Position numbers and translations under genes: made by a program | Shown here: one piece after another, positions 44,822 through 53,399 of the stretch | How positions within the stretch are numbered: position 1 is the stretch's first letter | Layout: every line of letters starts with the position of its first letter | Notes under the pieces: generated by a model | Told to the model about the DNA's origin: nothing | Seen by the model: the letters and a program-made list of their open reading frames with translations, nothing else | Databases searched by the model: none | Origin: Ewingella sp049889095 | Lineage (GTDB): Bacteria > Pseudomonadota > Gammaproteobacteria > Enterobacterales > Enterobacteriaceae | Assembly (NCBI GenBank): GCA_049889095.1 | Contig: JBLJFK010000001.1 | Strand: one strand, 5' to 3' | DNA length: 64,000 nt

Positions 44822-46585
44822 ATGGCAAAGAAATTACCCAAAACTGATGTGGTCGTGATTGGGCTCGGCTGGGCCGGTTCAATCATTGCTAATGAACTGG
44901 CTGATGAAGGACTGAATGTGGTCGCCATCGAGCGTGGCCCGTGGCGAGATACTGCCCGTGACTTCAACGTGGCGACTGTCACCGATGAACTGCGTTACAG
45001 CAGCCGCCAGGAATTGATGGTGCAGACTGCACAAAACACGGTCACCATTCGTAACACGCCTTCACAAACCGCGCTGCCCATGCGCGAATGGGGTTCGTTC
45101 CACCCGGGTAATGGCACTGGCGGCGCAGGCAACCACTGGGCGGGCATCACCTTCCGCTTCCAGCCTGATGAGTTTCGTCTCAAAAGCCACCTGACCGAAA
45201 AGTACGGTGCCAATGCCATTCCTGAAGAGTTGGTATTGCAGGATTGGGGCACCGACTGGGAAGAGATGGAACCGCATTACACCTCCTTTGAGCGACTGGC
45301 CGGTGTTTCCGGTAAAGCCAGCAATGTCAACGGCGGGCACCATGAAGGCGGCAATCCTTACGAGGGCATGCGCTCGATTGAGTATCCAACCAAACCAATG
45401 GATATGCCCTACGGCCCGACGCTGTTTGCCGAAGCGGCACGTAACATGGGTTACAACGCTTTCCCGGTCCCCTCCTCGCTGGTTTCTGAAGCCTACACCA
45501 ACCCACTTGGCGTCAAAATGGGGCCTTGTACTTATTGTGGTTTCTGTACCAACTACGGCTGTGCCAACTACTCTAAAGCCAGCGCCATCACCACCGTTTT
45601 GCCTTCGCTGATGCGAAAGGACAATTTCGAAGCGCGCACCAACTGCGAAGTGATGAAAATCGTCACCTCCCCTGATGGAAAACAGGTCACCGGCGTCATT
45701 TACATCGACTCCTCCGGCGACGAGTGGGAACAACCCGCAGATCTGATCGTGGTCACGGCGTTCACCTTCGAAAACGTCCGCCTGATGTTGCTTTCTGGCA
45801 TTGGTAAACCTTACGACCCGATCAGCGGCACCGGCACCACCGGCCGTAACTATGCTTATCAGACCGCCAACAGCGTACAGTTATTCTTCGATGACAAGAA
45901 CTTCAACCCGTTTATTGGCGCAGGTGCGGTCGGCATGGGTATTGATGATTTCAACAACGATAACTTCGACCACTCCGGCCTCGGTTTCTTTGGCGGTGGG
46001 AGTATCCGCGTGACGCCAATCGGTGGCGCGCCCATCGGTTACCGCCCTGTTCCGCCGGGAACGCCGAAATGGGGTAAAGAATGGAAGCAAGCCACGGTCA
46101 GCAACTACCTCAGCAGCATGTCGATCGGTTGTGAGGCCAGCAGCTACACCACGCGAACGAACTACCTGTCGCTGGATCCAAACTATCAAGACCGTCTGGG
46201 CCGCCCGCTGCTGCGCGTCACCTTCGACTTCGCGCAGAACGATCTAAAAATGGCCGCGTATTGCACCGGTAAAGTTGGCGAGATCGCTAAAGCCATGAAC
46301 CCACGGCAATATGTGGAAAAACCGATGAAAGGCCACTGGAACGGCTCGCCGTATCAGTCCTCACACATTGTCGGCGGCTTCGTGATGGGCGCCGATCCGA
46401 CCACCAGCTCCGTTAACAAGCATCTGCAAGTCTGGGATGTGCCCAACTTGTTTGTGGTCGGCGCTTCGGCCTTCCCACAAAACCCAGGCTATAACCCAAC
46501 CGGCACCGTCGGTGCGCTGGCATTTAAAGCCGCCGAAGCCATTCGCAAGAGTTACCTGAAAAAACCGGGAGAGATGATCGTATGA
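44822..46585 (+). CDS. gluconate 2-dehydrogenase-type flavoprotein (GMC family)
   Basis: A 587-aa FAD-dependent oxidoreductase that faces the periplasm and oxidises a sugar acid or polyol. The FAD fold begins VVVIGLGWAGSIIANELAD; GNGTGGAGNHW and the C-terminal NPTGTVGALAFKAAE segments follow. A cysteine group PCTYCGFCTNYGCANYS (about residues 236-252) matches the 3Fe-4S motif of this dehydrogenase group. No signal peptide, so it travels with subunit 3. Gluconate to 2-ketogluconate is the usual reaction in enterobacteria; sorbitol or 2-ketogluconate cannot be excluded. Confidence 0.88.
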   Translation: MAKKLPKTDVVVIGLGWAGSIIANELADEGLNVVAIERGPWRDTARDFNVATVTDELRYSSRQELMVQTAQNTVTIRNTPSQTALPMREWGSFHPGNGTGGAGNHWAGITFRFQPDEFRLKSHLTEKYGANAIPEELVLQDWGTDWEEMEPHYTSFERLAGVSGKASNVNGGHHEGGNPYEGMRSIEYPTKPMDMPYGPTLFAEAARNMGYNAFPVPSSLVSEAYTNPLGVKMGPCTYCGFCTNYGCANYSKASAITTVLPSLMRKDNFEARTNCEVMKIVTSPDGKQVTGVIYIDSSGDEWEQPADLIVVTAFTFENVRLMLLSGIGKPYDPISGTGTTGRNYAYQTANSVQLFFDDKNFNPFIGAGAVGMGIDDFNNDNFDHSGLGFFGGGSIRVTPIGGAPIGYRPVPPGTPKWGKEWKQATVSNYLSSMSIGCEASSYTTRTNYLSLDPNYQDRLGRPLLRVTFDFAQNDLKMAAYCTGKVGEIAKAMNPRQYVEKPMKGHWNGSPYQSSHIVGGFVMGADPTTSSVNKHLQVWDVPNLFVVGASAFPQNPGYNPTGTVGALAFKAAEAIRKSYLKKPGEMIV

Positions 46586-47817
46586 AAACCTTAACCTCAT
46601 TCTCACTCGGACTGGTGGCGTTGACTGTATCCGGGATGGTACATGCTGCCGGTGATGGCGCATTCGAACAGGTCGAGCGCGGGCGCTATCTGGCCACCGT
46701 AGGCGACTGCGCGGCCTGCCACACGGCCTCTACGCCGGATGCCAAACCTTTTGCCGGTGGTGTCCCTATCGAGACACCTTTTGGTCGTTTAGTGGGTGCC
46801 AATATCACGCCGGATGCTGAAACGGGTATCGGCAAATGGACCTTTGACGACTTCCAGCGTGCTATGTCTGAAGGCATCGGCCACGGTGGCAAACGCCTGT
46901 ACGGCGCGATGCCATTCACTGCTTACACCAAAGTGACCCGCGAAGATAACGCCGCTATCTGGGCCTACCTGCAAACCTTGCAGCCGGTGCACAGCGAAGT
47001 GGAATCTAACCAGTTACCCTTCCCGTTTAATATCCGTACCAGCCTGATGGGCTGGAACTGGCTTAACTTCAGCAAAGGTGAATATAAGCCGAAGATGGAC
47101 AAGTCAGCGGAGTGGAACCGTGGCGCTTATATTGTTGAAGGTCTGGGCCACTGCGGCACCTGCCATACACCAAAAAACATGATTGGCGGTGATAAAGAGA
47201 GTGAATTCCTGCAAGGCGCAGTGATAGAAAACTGGGTCGCACCGGACATCACGACCAATAAGCGCACCGGGATTGGCAACTGGAGCGAACAGGATCTTAC
47301 GCAATATCTGAAGACCGGAGCTAACCGTTTTGATATTGCCTCCGGGCCGATGGCTGATGAAGTTGAGCATTCATCGCAGCACTGGACCGATGCAGACCTT
47401 AAAGCCGTGGCGGTTTACCTTAAAGACAGCGGCCACGACAGTGGCACCAAAGCAGAGGAACCTCTGAGTGCCGATAATAAAGCAATGGTTGCCGGCAGGC
47501 ATATTTACGCAGACCGTTGTTCAGCCTGCCACACGCCGGACGGCAAAGGACAAGAAGGCATGTTCCCACGTCTGGCTGACTCTGCACTGATTAACCAGGA
47601 TCACGCCACCTCGCTTATCCGCGTCGTGTTAGCCGGCAGCCGCCCGGTCGCCACCAATGCCTTGCCTACCGCGCCAGCAATGCCGTCGTTTGACGCCAAC
47701 ATGAGCGATGAAGATATCGCCAACGTGCTGACGTACATTCGCAACAGTTGGGGGAATTCTGCCACCGCGGTGGCGGCCTCTGATGTTAAGGATTTGCGAA
47801 CAGAGCTGAAAAAGTAA
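46582..47817 (+). CDS. gluconate 2-dehydrogenase-type triheme cytochrome c subunit
   Basis: A 411-aa membrane-anchored cytochrome with a Sec signal (MVHAA). Three heme motifs, CAACH, CGTCH and CSACH, sit in three successive domains, as in the triheme cytochromes of acetic acid bacteria and Pantoea. It carries electrons from the flavoprotein to ubiquinone. The start overlaps the flavoprotein stop by 4 bp; a strong terminator follows. Confidence 0.93.
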   Translation: MKTLTSFSLGLVALTVSGMVHAAGDGAFEQVERGRYLATVGDCAACHTASTPDAKPFAGGVPIETPFGRLVGANITPDAETGIGKWTFDDFQRAMSEGIGHGGKRLYGAMPFTAYTKVTREDNAAIWAYLQTLQPVHSEVESNQLPFPFNIRTSLMGWNWLNFSKGEYKPKMDKSAEWNRGAYIVEGLGHCGTCHTPKNMIGGDKESEFLQGAVIENWVAPDITTNKRTGIGNWSEQDLTQYLKTGANRFDIASGPMADEVEHSSQHWTDADLKAVAVYLKDSGHDSGTKAEEPLSADNKAMVAGRHIYADRCSACHTPDGKGQEGMFPRLADSALINQDHATSLIRVVLAGSRPVATNALPTAPAMPSFDANMSDEDIANVLTYIRNSWGNSATAVAASDVKDLRTELKK

Positions 47818-47849
47818 TTAAGGTTTTGTCTTCATAATCGCAAGTGTTG

Positions 47850-47872
47850 GGCGCTGAAAAGCGCCTTTTTTT
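47850..47872 (+). terminator. terminator of the gluconate dehydrogenase operon
   Basis: GGCGCT (47850-47855), loop GAAA, AGCGCC (47860-47865), then seven T. Confidence 0.88.
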
Positions 47873-47892
47873 CGCTTGTCAGCAGGAGACAT

Positions 47893-47945
47893 TCAGTTTT
47901 GAATGCGGCCGCGTGCAAAATGTCACCGGCAAATCGGTGAGCACT
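47893..47945 (-). repeat. remnant of the intergenic repeat family
   Basis: TTTTGAATGCGGCCGCGTGC and CAAAATGTCACCGGC recur from the cores of copies B, D and E, but are brought next to each other by an internal loss. Too short to be certain. Confidence 0.4.
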
Positions 47946-48040
47946 TTGTCATTTTTTATTCATTATTTTCCCTCCGGTTTGTCACAAACACATGCCAAGG
48001 TAACCACTTGATACCCATAAACATTCCAACCGGATAGTCG

Positions 48041-49351
48041 ATGAAAAAGCTCACATGCATTAGCTTACTGTTGATGATGGCCTTTGGCGCACAGGCACAA
48101 ACCACGCTGACTTTCTGGCATTCCATGGACGGTGATTTAGGTAAAGAGGTCAACGCACTGACGGACCGTTTTAACCAAACTCACCCCGATTACCACGTAG
48201 TCCCCATTTATAAAGGCAACTATGAACTCGGCCTGTCGGCTGGTGTTTCAGCCTACCGCAACGGCAATGCGCCGGATATATTGCAGGTGTATGAAGTCGG
48301 TACGCCAAACATGATGGCCAGTAACGCCGTAGTGCCGGTGTCGCAGGTTTTTAAAGACGCGGGGATCCCTAACGATGAAAGCAACTTTGTGCCTTCAGTG
48401 GCGGCGTATTACAGCGACAGCAAGACTGGACATCTGATCTCACAGCCGTTTAACAGCTCGACGCCCGTTCTCTATTACAACAAAGAAGCGTTCAGGAAAG
48501 CCGGGTTGAACCCGGAACAACCGCCAAAAACCTGGAATGAGCTGGCGGAAGATGCCGCGAAACTACGCGCGGCTGGAATGAAATGTGGCTACACCAATGC
48601 CGGTCAACAGGGCTGGATCCAGATTGAAGGTTTTAGTGCCTGGAATGGTTTACCGGTAGCGACCCGTAACAACGGGTTTGACGGAACCGACGCTGAACTC
48701 AATTTCAACGGCCCCCTGCAGGTCGCCCACATCGAACAACTCAACGCCATGCATAAGAAAGGCGACTTCTCTTATTATGGCCGTCAAAATGACGCAACCA
48801 ACAATTTTTACGCCGGTGACTGCGGCATGCTGACCACCTCCTCGGCCGCATTAAACACCATCCGCCACTACGCCAAATTTGATGTTGGCGTAGGCATGAT
48901 GCCCTATCAGGACGGCGTGCCAGGCGCACCTCAAAATGCCTTTATTGGCGGTGGAAGCTTATGGGTGTTTAAAGGCAAAACGGCTGAAACCTACAAAGGT
49001 GTGGCGGAATTTCTGCATTTCCTGACGGAACCGAAAAATGCCGCCCAGTGGCACCAGAACACCGGCTATTTACCGATCACTAACGCGGCGTATGCACTGA
49101 CTCAGGAGCAAGGTTTTTATAAAAGCCATCCGGGAGCAGATATCGCCATGAAACAGATGCTCAACAAGCCGCCGCTGCCTTTTACCAAAGGTCTGCGGTT
49201 GGGCAATATGCCGCAAATTCGTACCATCATGGATGAAGAGCTTGAAAAAGTCTGGAACGGGCAGGAAACACCGAAACAATCGCTCGATAACATGGTCACG
49301 CGCGGAAACGTGCTGTTACGCCGTTTTGAACAGTCGATCGCAGGAAAGTAA
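48041..49351 (+). CDS. ugpB: sn-glycerol-3-phosphate / glycerophosphodiester binding protein UgpB
   Basis: A 436-aa periplasmic solute-binding protein with a Sec signal ending AQA. It follows E. coli UgpB along its whole length: TFWHSMDGDLGKEV, YKGNYELGLSAG, NAPDILQVYEVGT, QPFNSSTPVLYYNKEAF and NKPPLPFTKGLRLGNMPQIR. It binds glycerol-3-phosphate or glycerophosphocholine for import. The partner genes ugpA, ugpE and ugpC are missing here, so it may use permeases encoded elsewhere. It is followed 52 bp later by a phosphodiesterase gene. Confidence 0.92.
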   Translation: MKKLTCISLLLMMAFGAQAQTTLTFWHSMDGDLGKEVNALTDRFNQTHPDYHVVPIYKGNYELGLSAGVSAYRNGNAPDILQVYEVGTPNMMASNAVVPVSQVFKDAGIPNDESNFVPSVAAYYSDSKTGHLISQPFNSSTPVLYYNKEAFRKAGLNPEQPPKTWNELAEDAAKLRAAGMKCGYTNAGQQGWIQIEGFSAWNGLPVATRNNGFDGTDAELNFNGPLQVAHIEQLNAMHKKGDFSYYGRQNDATNNFYAGDCGMLTTSSAALNTIRHYAKFDVGVGMMPYQDGVPGAPQNAFIGGGSLWVFKGKTAETYKGVAEFLHFLTEPKNAAQWHQNTGYLPITNAAYALTQEQGFYKSHPGADIAMKQMLNKPPLPFTKGLRLGNMPQIRTIMDEELEKVWNGQETPKQSLDNMVTRGNVLLRRFEQSIAGK

Positions 49352-49403
49352 TCGAACGCTGCAAACAGTAACGGGGTAAATTCCCCCGATATCAGGAGTT
49401 ATG

Positions 49404-50246
49404 ATGAAAGCCTTTACTCACACGTTGATTGGTCCCGAAAACCCGAATGTTCTGGTCATTGCCCACCGAGGTGTGTGGCAAACCACCGCCGAAAACTCTC
49501 TGGCTGCGCTGCATGAGGCTATTCATCAGGGCGCAGATATTATCGAGATTGATGCGCAAACCACCGCCGATTCGCAACTGGTGGTGATCCACGACGCGCA
49601 CCTCGACCGTACCTGTAATTATCAGGGCGAAGTGGCGACCATGTCACTGGAAGCGGTGCGCCGCGCCAGATTAAAAGCCAGTGACGGACGAGAAGGCATG
49701 GTGCTCACCGGCGAACGCATTCCGTTACTGGAAGAGTTACTCGAGGAAGCCCGCGGACGGATCGTGGTAAACGTGGACATTAAGTACCCGCGTGATGCAG
49801 ACCGCGTCGCGTCGCTTATTCTCAGCATGAATATGGCCGATGGCGTGCTGTTAAAAAGCAAAATGGATATGGCAACGCAGCGTTTCCCTCTGGTGCTGAG
49901 TAATGCGTCTCAGCGGATCCCCTTTATGCCGATCCTGCACGCTCGTCCGGGCCTGTTTGCACAGGACTTACGTAACATAGAGCAGTTCGGCGCGCAGATG
50001 ATTGAGCTTAATTTTACCGATCTCGCCGACGTAACTGCCGCCCGAGACGAGCTGAAACGCCTTGGCGTAAGAGTGTGGGTCAACACGCTGGATGTCTCTC
50101 ATTCGCTCGATTTCTGCGATAGCCGTGCGGCACAGGATCCCGAAGGCGTTTGGGGCGTATTGATAGAAGCGGGCGTACGGGCGTTCCAGACTGATAATGT
50201 CGGTCAACTGGTTCGCTGGTTAAAAGAGCGCGGCGATAAAAGATAA
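49404..50246 (+). CDS. cytosolic glycerophosphodiester phosphodiesterase (UgpQ-like)
   Basis: A 280-aa GDPD-family TIM barrel that splits glycerophosphodiesters into glycerol-3-phosphate and an alcohol. The motifs IAHRGVWQTTAENS, EIDAQTTADSQLVVIHDAHLD carry the catalytic His pair and Glu/Asp ligands. Two ATGs occur in a row; the second (49404) is five bases after AGGAG and is preferred. No signal peptide. With ugpB upstream it should process imported phosphodiesters. Confidence 0.88.
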   Translation: MKAFTHTLIGPENPNVLVIAHRGVWQTTAENSLAALHEAIHQGADIIEIDAQTTADSQLVVIHDAHLDRTCNYQGEVATMSLEAVRRARLKASDGREGMVLTGERIPLLEELLEEARGRIVVNVDIKYPRDADRVASLILSMNMADGVLLKSKMDMATQRFPLVLSNASQRIPFMPILHARPGLFAQDLRNIEQFGAQMIELNFTDLADVTAARDELKRLGVRVWVNTLDVSHSLDFCDSRAAQDPEGVWGVLIEAGVRAFQTDNVGQLVRWLKERGDKR

Positions 50247-50298
50247 CTATTCCTGGTGAAGTTTTTCGTTTGGGCGGCACAAGACCTCGTATTCTGAG

Positions 50299-50964
50299 TT
50301 ATCTTTGGCTGCCAAGCACGTTACCCCGCGTCAGCAAATAGATACCGGTAAAAATTTGCCAGAAAGTAATGGCGTAAACTGAACAGCGTTCAATCAAGCC
50401 CACCGGCAAAACTCCCTGGGTCAATATCGCCACGCTGAGTAGCCCGGCGCATCCCAACACGATGCTTAGTTGGCTAAAACCACGCCATCCAGGCTTCTGC
50501 CACTGACTGGATCCCGCCGCCAGCACGGTGAGATTCCCGCCGATAATGGCCAACACTGCACCAAGCTGATGCGCTGAGACACTTCCCAGCATCGCGCCTT
50601 GCGGTTCGCTGTGAAAAATAGCGATGATCACGCCACCCAATCCATGAAAAAGTCCAAACACCAGAAACAGTTTCCCCGCCCGTCCATTAAAAATGGGCCT
50701 TAACAACCAGCAGGCAATAAAGAACAGTATGCCTTCGATAACAAACCCACTGTTCATGACGGAATGAAAAGGAGAGCATAAATTTCTGCCATCTGGCATC
50801 GTCCCGCACTGTGCCACACCTAAATCGCTGATGTAGTTAGCCGCGTAGCTGTAGAAAGGATCCTCCCAACTCAGGGCGGTAATTTTTTCGGCCAGAAGAT
50901 ATTGCAAGCCACCCAAGGCGAAGCACAGTGCGCCCAATGTATATCCGTAGTTTCTAATCTGCAT
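50299..50964 (-). CDS. DUF998 family membrane protein
   Basis: A 221-aa integral membrane protein with about six hydrophobic segments. Family features: the NYISDLG motif after the first helix and NSGFVIEGILFF. A cysteine pair (CGTMPDGRNLC) lies in the first external loop. Function unknown; members occur widely as single genes. It converges on the phosphodiesterase gene. Confidence 0.8.
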   Translation of the reverse strand: MQIRNYGYTLGALCFALGGLQYLLAEKITALSWEDPFYSYAANYISDLGVAQCGTMPDGRNLCSPFHSVMNSGFVIEGILFFIACWLLRPIFNGRAGKLFLVFGLFHGLGGVIIAIFHSEPQGAMLGSVSAHQLGAVLAIIGGNLTVLAAGSSQWQKPGWRGFSQLSIVLGCAGLLSVAILTQGVLPVGLIERCSVYAITFWQIFTGIYLLTRGNVLGSQR

Positions 50965-51098
50965 AAGAGTGTGAATCGAATAGTGAAGTGTGACTAAGAA
51001 TACCCATGCCTTAGATAAACCGGTGAATACTTTTCCTACCCCACAGCGTTTTTCTCATCTGCTATGCTTTTCAAGCGGATCCCCTTTAAGGAAAAACA

Positions 51099-51665
51099 AT
51101 GTTTTCATCTAAAATAATGTTAAAAACAGCCACTGCCGCCACGGTGGCAGTCTGGTTACCGCTGGCAAATGCAGCTGGAATATTTATCCTTTCATCGCCA
51201 GATTTTCAGGACAACGCGCTACTGGCGCAGAAATTCGCCGGAAACATGAAAGGTAACGCCTTCTGTACCGGGGATAACATATCCCCCGCCCTGAATTGGG
51301 AGAATGTTCCGGCGGGTACCAAAAGTCTGGCTCTGACGATGGTGGATCCCGAGGGCCGTGGCGGCCTGGGTGTGAATCATCTGGTTGCTTATGGCATCGC
51401 TGCTGACGTGAAAGGTTTTGCGCAAAACGACTTGTCTGCCGCAAAAGGGTTTAATGGCGGGAAAAGCACTCAGGGCAATGGCCACTATAACGGCCCTTGT
51501 CCACCGGTTAACGCAGGTGTCCATCATTACGTCTTCACGCTGATCGCCACCGACTTAGCGCCCGACGCTTTGCCCGCTGGTCTAACCCGAGACCAATTGT
51601 TCGAAAAACTGGAGGGTCACAGCAAGGGAGCAGCAGGTATTATCGGCCGCTTTGGCAACAAGTAG
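51099..51665 (+). CDS. YbhB/YbcL-type PEBP-family secreted protein
   Basis: A 188-aa phosphatidylethanolamine-binding-like protein with a signal peptide (AVWLPLANA). It has the family pattern SPALNWENVPAGTKSLALTM, DPEGRGGLGVNHLVAYGI, and GPCPPVNAGVHHYVFTL. Bacterial relatives are periplasmic, of unknown role, and may inhibit proteases or bind small ligands. AAGGA precedes the start by about 7 nt. Confidence 0.85.
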   Translation: MFSSKIMLKTATAATVAVWLPLANAAGIFILSSPDFQDNALLAQKFAGNMKGNAFCTGDNISPALNWENVPAGTKSLALTMVDPEGRGGLGVNHLVAYGIAADVKGFAQNDLSAAKGFNGGKSTQGNGHYNGPCPPVNAGVHHYVFTLIATDLAPDALPAGLTRDQLFEKLEGHSKGAAGIIGRFGNK

Positions 51666-51674
51666 GCCACAAGC

Positions 51675-51701
51675 GTGGTGGCCGGTAATACCGTCCACCA
51701 C
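51675..51701. terminator. long hairpin after the PEBP gene
   Basis: GTGGTGG (51675-51681) and CCACCAC (51695-51701) enclose CGGT-aat-ACCG (51683-51693), giving an 11-pair stem with one mismatch. No T-tract follows. It lies between convergent genes. Confidence 0.5.
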
Positions 51702-51825
51702 AGTGCATTACCGGCATCGGTAAAAAAATATCAATAAAAAATTTGCTCGTTGCATTATGCAGATAAAGCGGATTAACAGCGATCTAGCGTCAGTGACGTT
51801 GTCACCTAACGCGATCAATACATTA

Positions 51826-52335
51826 CTATTCAGACAGTGAATTCATAGATTCCATTGATTTCTCAAGCTGCAATAGGCATTTTTCTGCCCATGGACTTTC
51901 CGCAGCTTTGGAAGCTATTGCTGTTCGGGTTTTTAGATAGTATGTATATATTTCGTTATTAGTTGGTTCTATGAAAGGAATACCGCATATGCTGCCTATA
52001 TTATCTTTATCGACAAACTGAAGAGTTTCAGAAGGATTATGAGATAGGGAATAGGCCATTGAAATATTTAATCCCTCTTGAAATGAGGTTTCACCATAGA
52101 AAGGGGTACTTTTCAATTTTGGATATAGGGCCACCCATTTACTTCCGCCCTTAGAAATATACCCCACAACCTGGTCGTATTCTGAGTCAGTTATAATATT
52201 CTGATTTTGGATTCTTATTGCATGCAGGACTTTATTGTAAAGTAAATCTTCTGGATTAGATATTTCATCATTAGCGACATGGCAACCAGACAATACCAAA
52301 ACCCAAAAAAAAGGAATAGCTGCCATGATTTTCAT
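51826..52335 (-). CDS. candidate immunity lipoprotein of the Tlde1 effector
   Basis: A 169-aa lipoprotein: the signal MKIMAAIPFFWVLVLSGC ends in an LSGC lipobox with Cys18. The mature part is mixed alpha and acidic and matches nothing I can name. It overlaps the effector gene by 4 bp (ATGA), the usual link between a type VI effector and its neutraliser. A periplasmic location fits an effector that attacks the cell wall. AT-rich codon usage like its two upstream neighbours. The immunity role is inferred from position and topology. Confidence 0.65.
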   Translation of the reverse strand: MKIMAAIPFFWVLVLSGCHVANDEISNPEDLLYNKVLHAIRIQNQNIITDSEYDQVVGYISKGGSKWVALYPKLKSTPFYGETSFQEGLNISMAYSLSHNPSETLQFVDKDNIGSICGIPFIEPTNNEIYTYYLKTRTAIASKAAESPWAEKCLLQLEKSMESMNSLSE

Positions 52336-52694
52336 TTAATAATTAACTCCTTATCTCCACTATCTGCAATTAATTTCCTAAAATTTGGAGCTAAAACCAT
52401 ACAGCCATTAGATGCTGTTCCTCGCCCATTATCACCATGGATAAGAAATCCAGCACGTCCACACATGTTATTTTCTGAGTAGGGATTGAGACGTATAACA
52501 AAATTCCCGGCAGTAGGATGTTTTGCTATCGGGTGGCCGATATGATATTTACCGTGTGGCAATGGGCCCTTATTAATCTCACACTCAAGTGCTGGATCAT
52601 TTTTATACCCTTCCGCACCTGCATACATTGCACTAAACTGATATTTACCATCCAGTGTGAATGATTTTTTTCTGACATCATAAACCCAACTCAT
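52332..52694 (-). CDS. Tlde1-type (DUF2778) L,D-transpeptidase-like type VI effector
   Basis: A 120-aa protein of the DUF2778/Tlde1 family, toxins that cleave or exchange D-amino acids in peptidoglycan stems in the target periplasm. Catalytic residues are seen as His86 in FLIHGDNG and Cys98 in SNGCMVL, with the MYAGAEGYKNDPALE N-terminal segment and GPLPHGKYHIG typical of the family. No signal peptide, as expected for a protein delivered through Hcp. GAGGGA precedes the ATG. It lies 45 bp after hcp and overlaps the immunity gene. Confidence 0.84.
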   Translation of the reverse strand: MSWVYDVRKKSFTLDGKYQFSAMYAGAEGYKNDPALECEINKGPLPHGKYHIGHPIAKHPTAGNFVIRLNPYSENNMCGRAGFLIHGDNGRGTASNGCMVLAPNFRKLIADSGDKELIIK

Positions 52695-52739
52695 TGTGAT
52701 CCCTCATTTTAAAATGGCACATTAAGTGCCATTAATTAA

Positions 52740-53219
52740 CTACGTTCGTTCTTTCCATGAATCAGAGTGAACAATATTTCCATCGCAATACTTCCATGTT
52801 ATTTTTTCATAACGAAGTGTTACCGACTCGAGGTAGTTCATATTCTGAATGGATTTTATGTTATGCATGAGTGGATTGACTGAAACAACCTTAACGCTTT
52901 CAAGGAACATATTAAAATACTCCTCTTCCTGTCCGGCGTGGTTAATACGATACCACTTTATCTATGCACTTTTTAGAGTTTGCCCAGAAGAGACAGCCTT
53001 GTAGAGATAGGGGCTGGAAGAATCAAATTCTTTTTCGAATTCAAGCGCACTGTGGACTCGCGTTCCGGTCAGTTTCCCCGTATGACTATCTGTAGGGATA
53101 CTCAGACCGTGCATAAAGCTGAGTACCTCAATACTCCCTTCTCTATCCTTTACGTCAACTGACCCCTTGATATCCGCGCCACCATCATCTTTTAGCCATA
53201 AATATGCTGGAATTGCCAT
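52740..53219 (-). pseudogene. hcp: hcp, type VI secretion tube protein, interrupted by an in-frame amber codon
   Basis: From ATG 53219 (AAGGA eight bases before) the frame reads MAIPAYLWLKDDGGADIKGS and other Hcp features for 85 codons, then a TAG (52964-52962) in QTLKSA-stop-IKWYRINHAGQ. The same frame continues with EEEYFNMFLESVKVVSVNP, then LESVTLRYEKITWKY and HSDSW, ending at a second TAG (52742-52740). The full 159-residue length is normal for Hcp1 proteins. Hcp relatives have Glu where the stop stands, so a single G-to-T change (GAG to TAG) explains it. Unless suppressed, only a half protein is made. Confidence 0.87.
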
Positions 53220-53399
53220 ATATAACATCCTTATATAATATGTGGTTTTTACTCTCGGCATAATACGCGATTATTAAGTGATGTAAACAGGGGTAAAAAA
53301 ATAAGGACAGAAAAAACAAATAACGCTTCGTATTTTAGTTAAATAGATTAAGACAATGAAAGGCATTAATCCCCTTCCCTACACCCGGCTTAGCCGATG

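Noticed and set aside
52962..52964. Programmed recoding of the amber codon in hcp (pyrrolysine-like)
   Set aside because: Hcp relatives have Glu here and no recoding structure is evident; a point mutation is simpler.
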